Source of the DNA: JAFIHK01 sp041441455
GTDB taxonomy: Bacteria > Bacteroidota > Bacteroidia > Bacteroidales > UBA932
Direction of reading: 5' to 3'
NCBI GenBank assembly: GCA_041441455.1
Contig: JASDTB010000063.1
Location: 1 to 15,913 of the forward strand
Length of the DNA: 15,913 nt
In this document: positions 14,701 to 15,913 of the stretch, piece by piece
How the letters are laid out: every line of letters starts with the position of its first letter
Position numbering within the stretch: position 1 is the first letter of the stretch
Translations under genes and position numbers: made by a program
The notes under the pieces: model-generated
What the model was told of the DNA's origin: nothing
Database searches by the model: none
The model's input: only the letters and a program-made list of their open reading frames with translations

Positions 14701-15913
14701 TTATTTACTTTTGTTATTATTAATAATATCGACTGCTCGTTCCAATATTTCGTCCCTTCCTTCAATAATTCCCTTTATTGTTGGTTTGACTTCAATATCA
14801 GGTACTATCCCTACACGTTGAGTTTCGCTTCCGTTTGGGTAATATACACCAATTCCACTTATTGCAGTATTAATTCCACCAGGGAGAAAAAACCAAGATG
14901 TATTCCCATCTGCACCAGCAGTCGTTGAACCAAGAATTACTGCGTTTGGTACGGCTCTAAGAGCCATCGCTTGGTATTCTGCATTGCTTTGAGTATATTC
15001 GTTGACTAATATAATTAACTTTCCTTTGTAGAAGTCCTCATTCTCATTCCCTATTTTTTGACCTGACCAAAAAGTAAAAAAGCCAGGGTTCACTATATTC
15101 CCTTTTGTAAATTTAACAAAATCGGTAGGTTTTGGTAAAAGATAGTTTTGGATAATAGTATTAATTATATTTTCTGAAGGAGTTCCTCTAAGATCAACAA
15201 TAAATCCTTTTGAACTTTTGATACTACCAATTATATTGTTCAAAAATTTATTTTTAAAAATGCTCATATTGAGATATACTACATCCCAATTAATATATCT
15301 GAAGCATGTGTCTTTGTTCTGATAGTATTTTGCAAAGTCAATTTTTTCTGGGGAGTAGGCATTAATAACTTCTTTTTTTAATTTGCCATTATGAGAATAA
15401 ATGATGTTTATCATAGAATCATTTGTATTAAATATTTGACTTGAAATATCTCTCAATTTTGTTGGAAAGTTAGATGCAGAAGTATATTTAATTTTGTTAT
15501 GAGTAATTTTTTTGACAGATATATTATTGATACTTTTAATAATATCTCCCTTTTGCAAACCTGTTTTTTTACATAATTCTTCATTATAAAAATTAGTTAC
15601 GATTAGTTGGTTTTCAATAAACTTAGCCTCAAAAGGGACATAATTCATTCCAATATATTTTCTTAAAGTTTTATCTGTTCCCCAGATATTTGCGTGAGTA
15701 TCATTGATACTGCCGATTAGTTCTAATACAGCAAGTTTATATTCTATTTCATTGGAAACATTAATGAAAAGAGGAATGAATTTTTTAAGTTTTAGCTTCC
15801 AATCTTCTCCAATCGAATATTTGTATGGATAGTAATATTGAATGATATTCCAATAACGGAAAAGTGACAATAGCCGATAACCGACATCTGAATAACTCAT
15901 CGCTACATAAGGA
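14701..15913 (-). CDS. S41-family (tricorn/CTP-like) peptidase, 5' end beyond window
   Basis: At least 399 residues of an S41 serine peptidase, numbered here from the ATG at 15900. The VGYRLLSLFRYWNIIQYYYPY opening (in two parts, 6-26) is usually internal in Bacteroidota members. SINDTHANIWG at 64-74 carries H69, the likely catalytic His. A PDZ-like domain follows (about 86-130, with GLQKGDIIKSINN), then VDLRGTPSE (235-243). The nucleophile segment VNEYTQSNAEYQAM has S305, followed by GSTTAGADGN (324-333) and the C-terminal VGIVPDIEVKPT block. The frame stays open through the right edge (residues PYVA before that ATG), so a signal peptide and N-terminal domain are probably cut off. It is the first visible gene of the lanthipeptide operon, 15 bases before lanB. 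It may process the peptide, protect the host or be unrelated housekeeping; the sequence does not decide. Confidence 0.88.
   Translation of the reverse strand, partial: PYVAMSYSDVGYRLLSLFRYWNIIQYYYPYKYSIGEDWKLKLKKFIPLFINVSNEIEYKLAVLELIGSINDTHANIWGTDKTLRKYIGMNYVPFEAKFIENQLIVTNFYNEELCKKTGLQKGDIIKSINNISVKKITHNKIKYTSASNFPTKLRDISSQIFNTNDSMINIIYSHNGKLKKEVINAYSPEKIDFAKYYQNKDTCFRYINWDVVYLNMSIFKNKFLNNIIGSIKSSKGFIVDLRGTPSENIINTIIQNYLLPKPTDFVKFTKGNIVNPGFFTFWSGQKIGNENEDFYKGKLIILVNEYTQSNAEYQAMALRAVPNAVILGSTTAGADGNTSWFFLPGGINTAISGIGVYYPNGSETQRVGIVPDIEVKPTIKGIIEGRDEILERAVDIINNNKSK

Overview
The window looks like a Bacteroidota chromosome, most likely order Bacteroidales. The evidence is a DUF4199 membrane protein, a DUF4922 protein beside a SpoIID-like protein, an AmpG-type permease and a NamZ/DUF1343 muramidase, plus start codons without clear Shine-Dalgarno sequences. 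It comes from a draft assembly: a run of exactly 100 Ns (88-187) sits inside a tRNA gene.

Left edge (1-401): the 3' part of tRNA-Ile(GAT), a tRNA-Ala(TGC) interrupted by the N run, and a second, intact tRNA-Ala(TGC). A strong hairpin terminator follows each tRNA-Ala. A single gene for a small four-helix membrane protein (DUF4199, 462-944) comes next, with its own terminator.

Middle (1067-7963, + strand): five tightly spaced genes that look like one operon. They encode a two-module GT2-type glycosyltransferase, a HIT/GalT-like DUF4922 protein, a SpoIID/LytB-domain protein, an AmpG-type permease with a large predicted periplasmic insert, and a secreted NamZ-type exo-beta-N-acetylmuramidase. 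I read it as a cell-wall (peptidoglycan) turnover and muropeptide salvage operon: NamZ trims MurNAc ends in the periplasm, AmpG imports fragments, SpoIID acts on glycan strands. The roles of the glycosyltransferase and the DUF4922 protein are unknown. A hairpin terminator at 7980-8019 ends it.

Right half (8119-15913, - strand): a more AT-rich, convergent operon for a ribosomally made modified peptide, of the class I lanthipeptide type with a split dehydratase. In transcription order (right to left): S41 peptidase (5' end outside the window), LanB-type glutamylating dehydratase, separate SpaB_C/elimination protein, peptidase-containing ABC transporter with an intact C39 protease, and an HlyD-type adaptor. 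Together these would dehydrate a precursor, cut its leader (expected double-glycine type) and export the product through an envelope-spanning pump. No precursor peptide, LanC cyclase, TolC-like outer-membrane protein or regulator is visible; they should lie to the right of 15913 or elsewhere. This cluster is the most interesting content. Each enzyme family is known, but the product is not visible.
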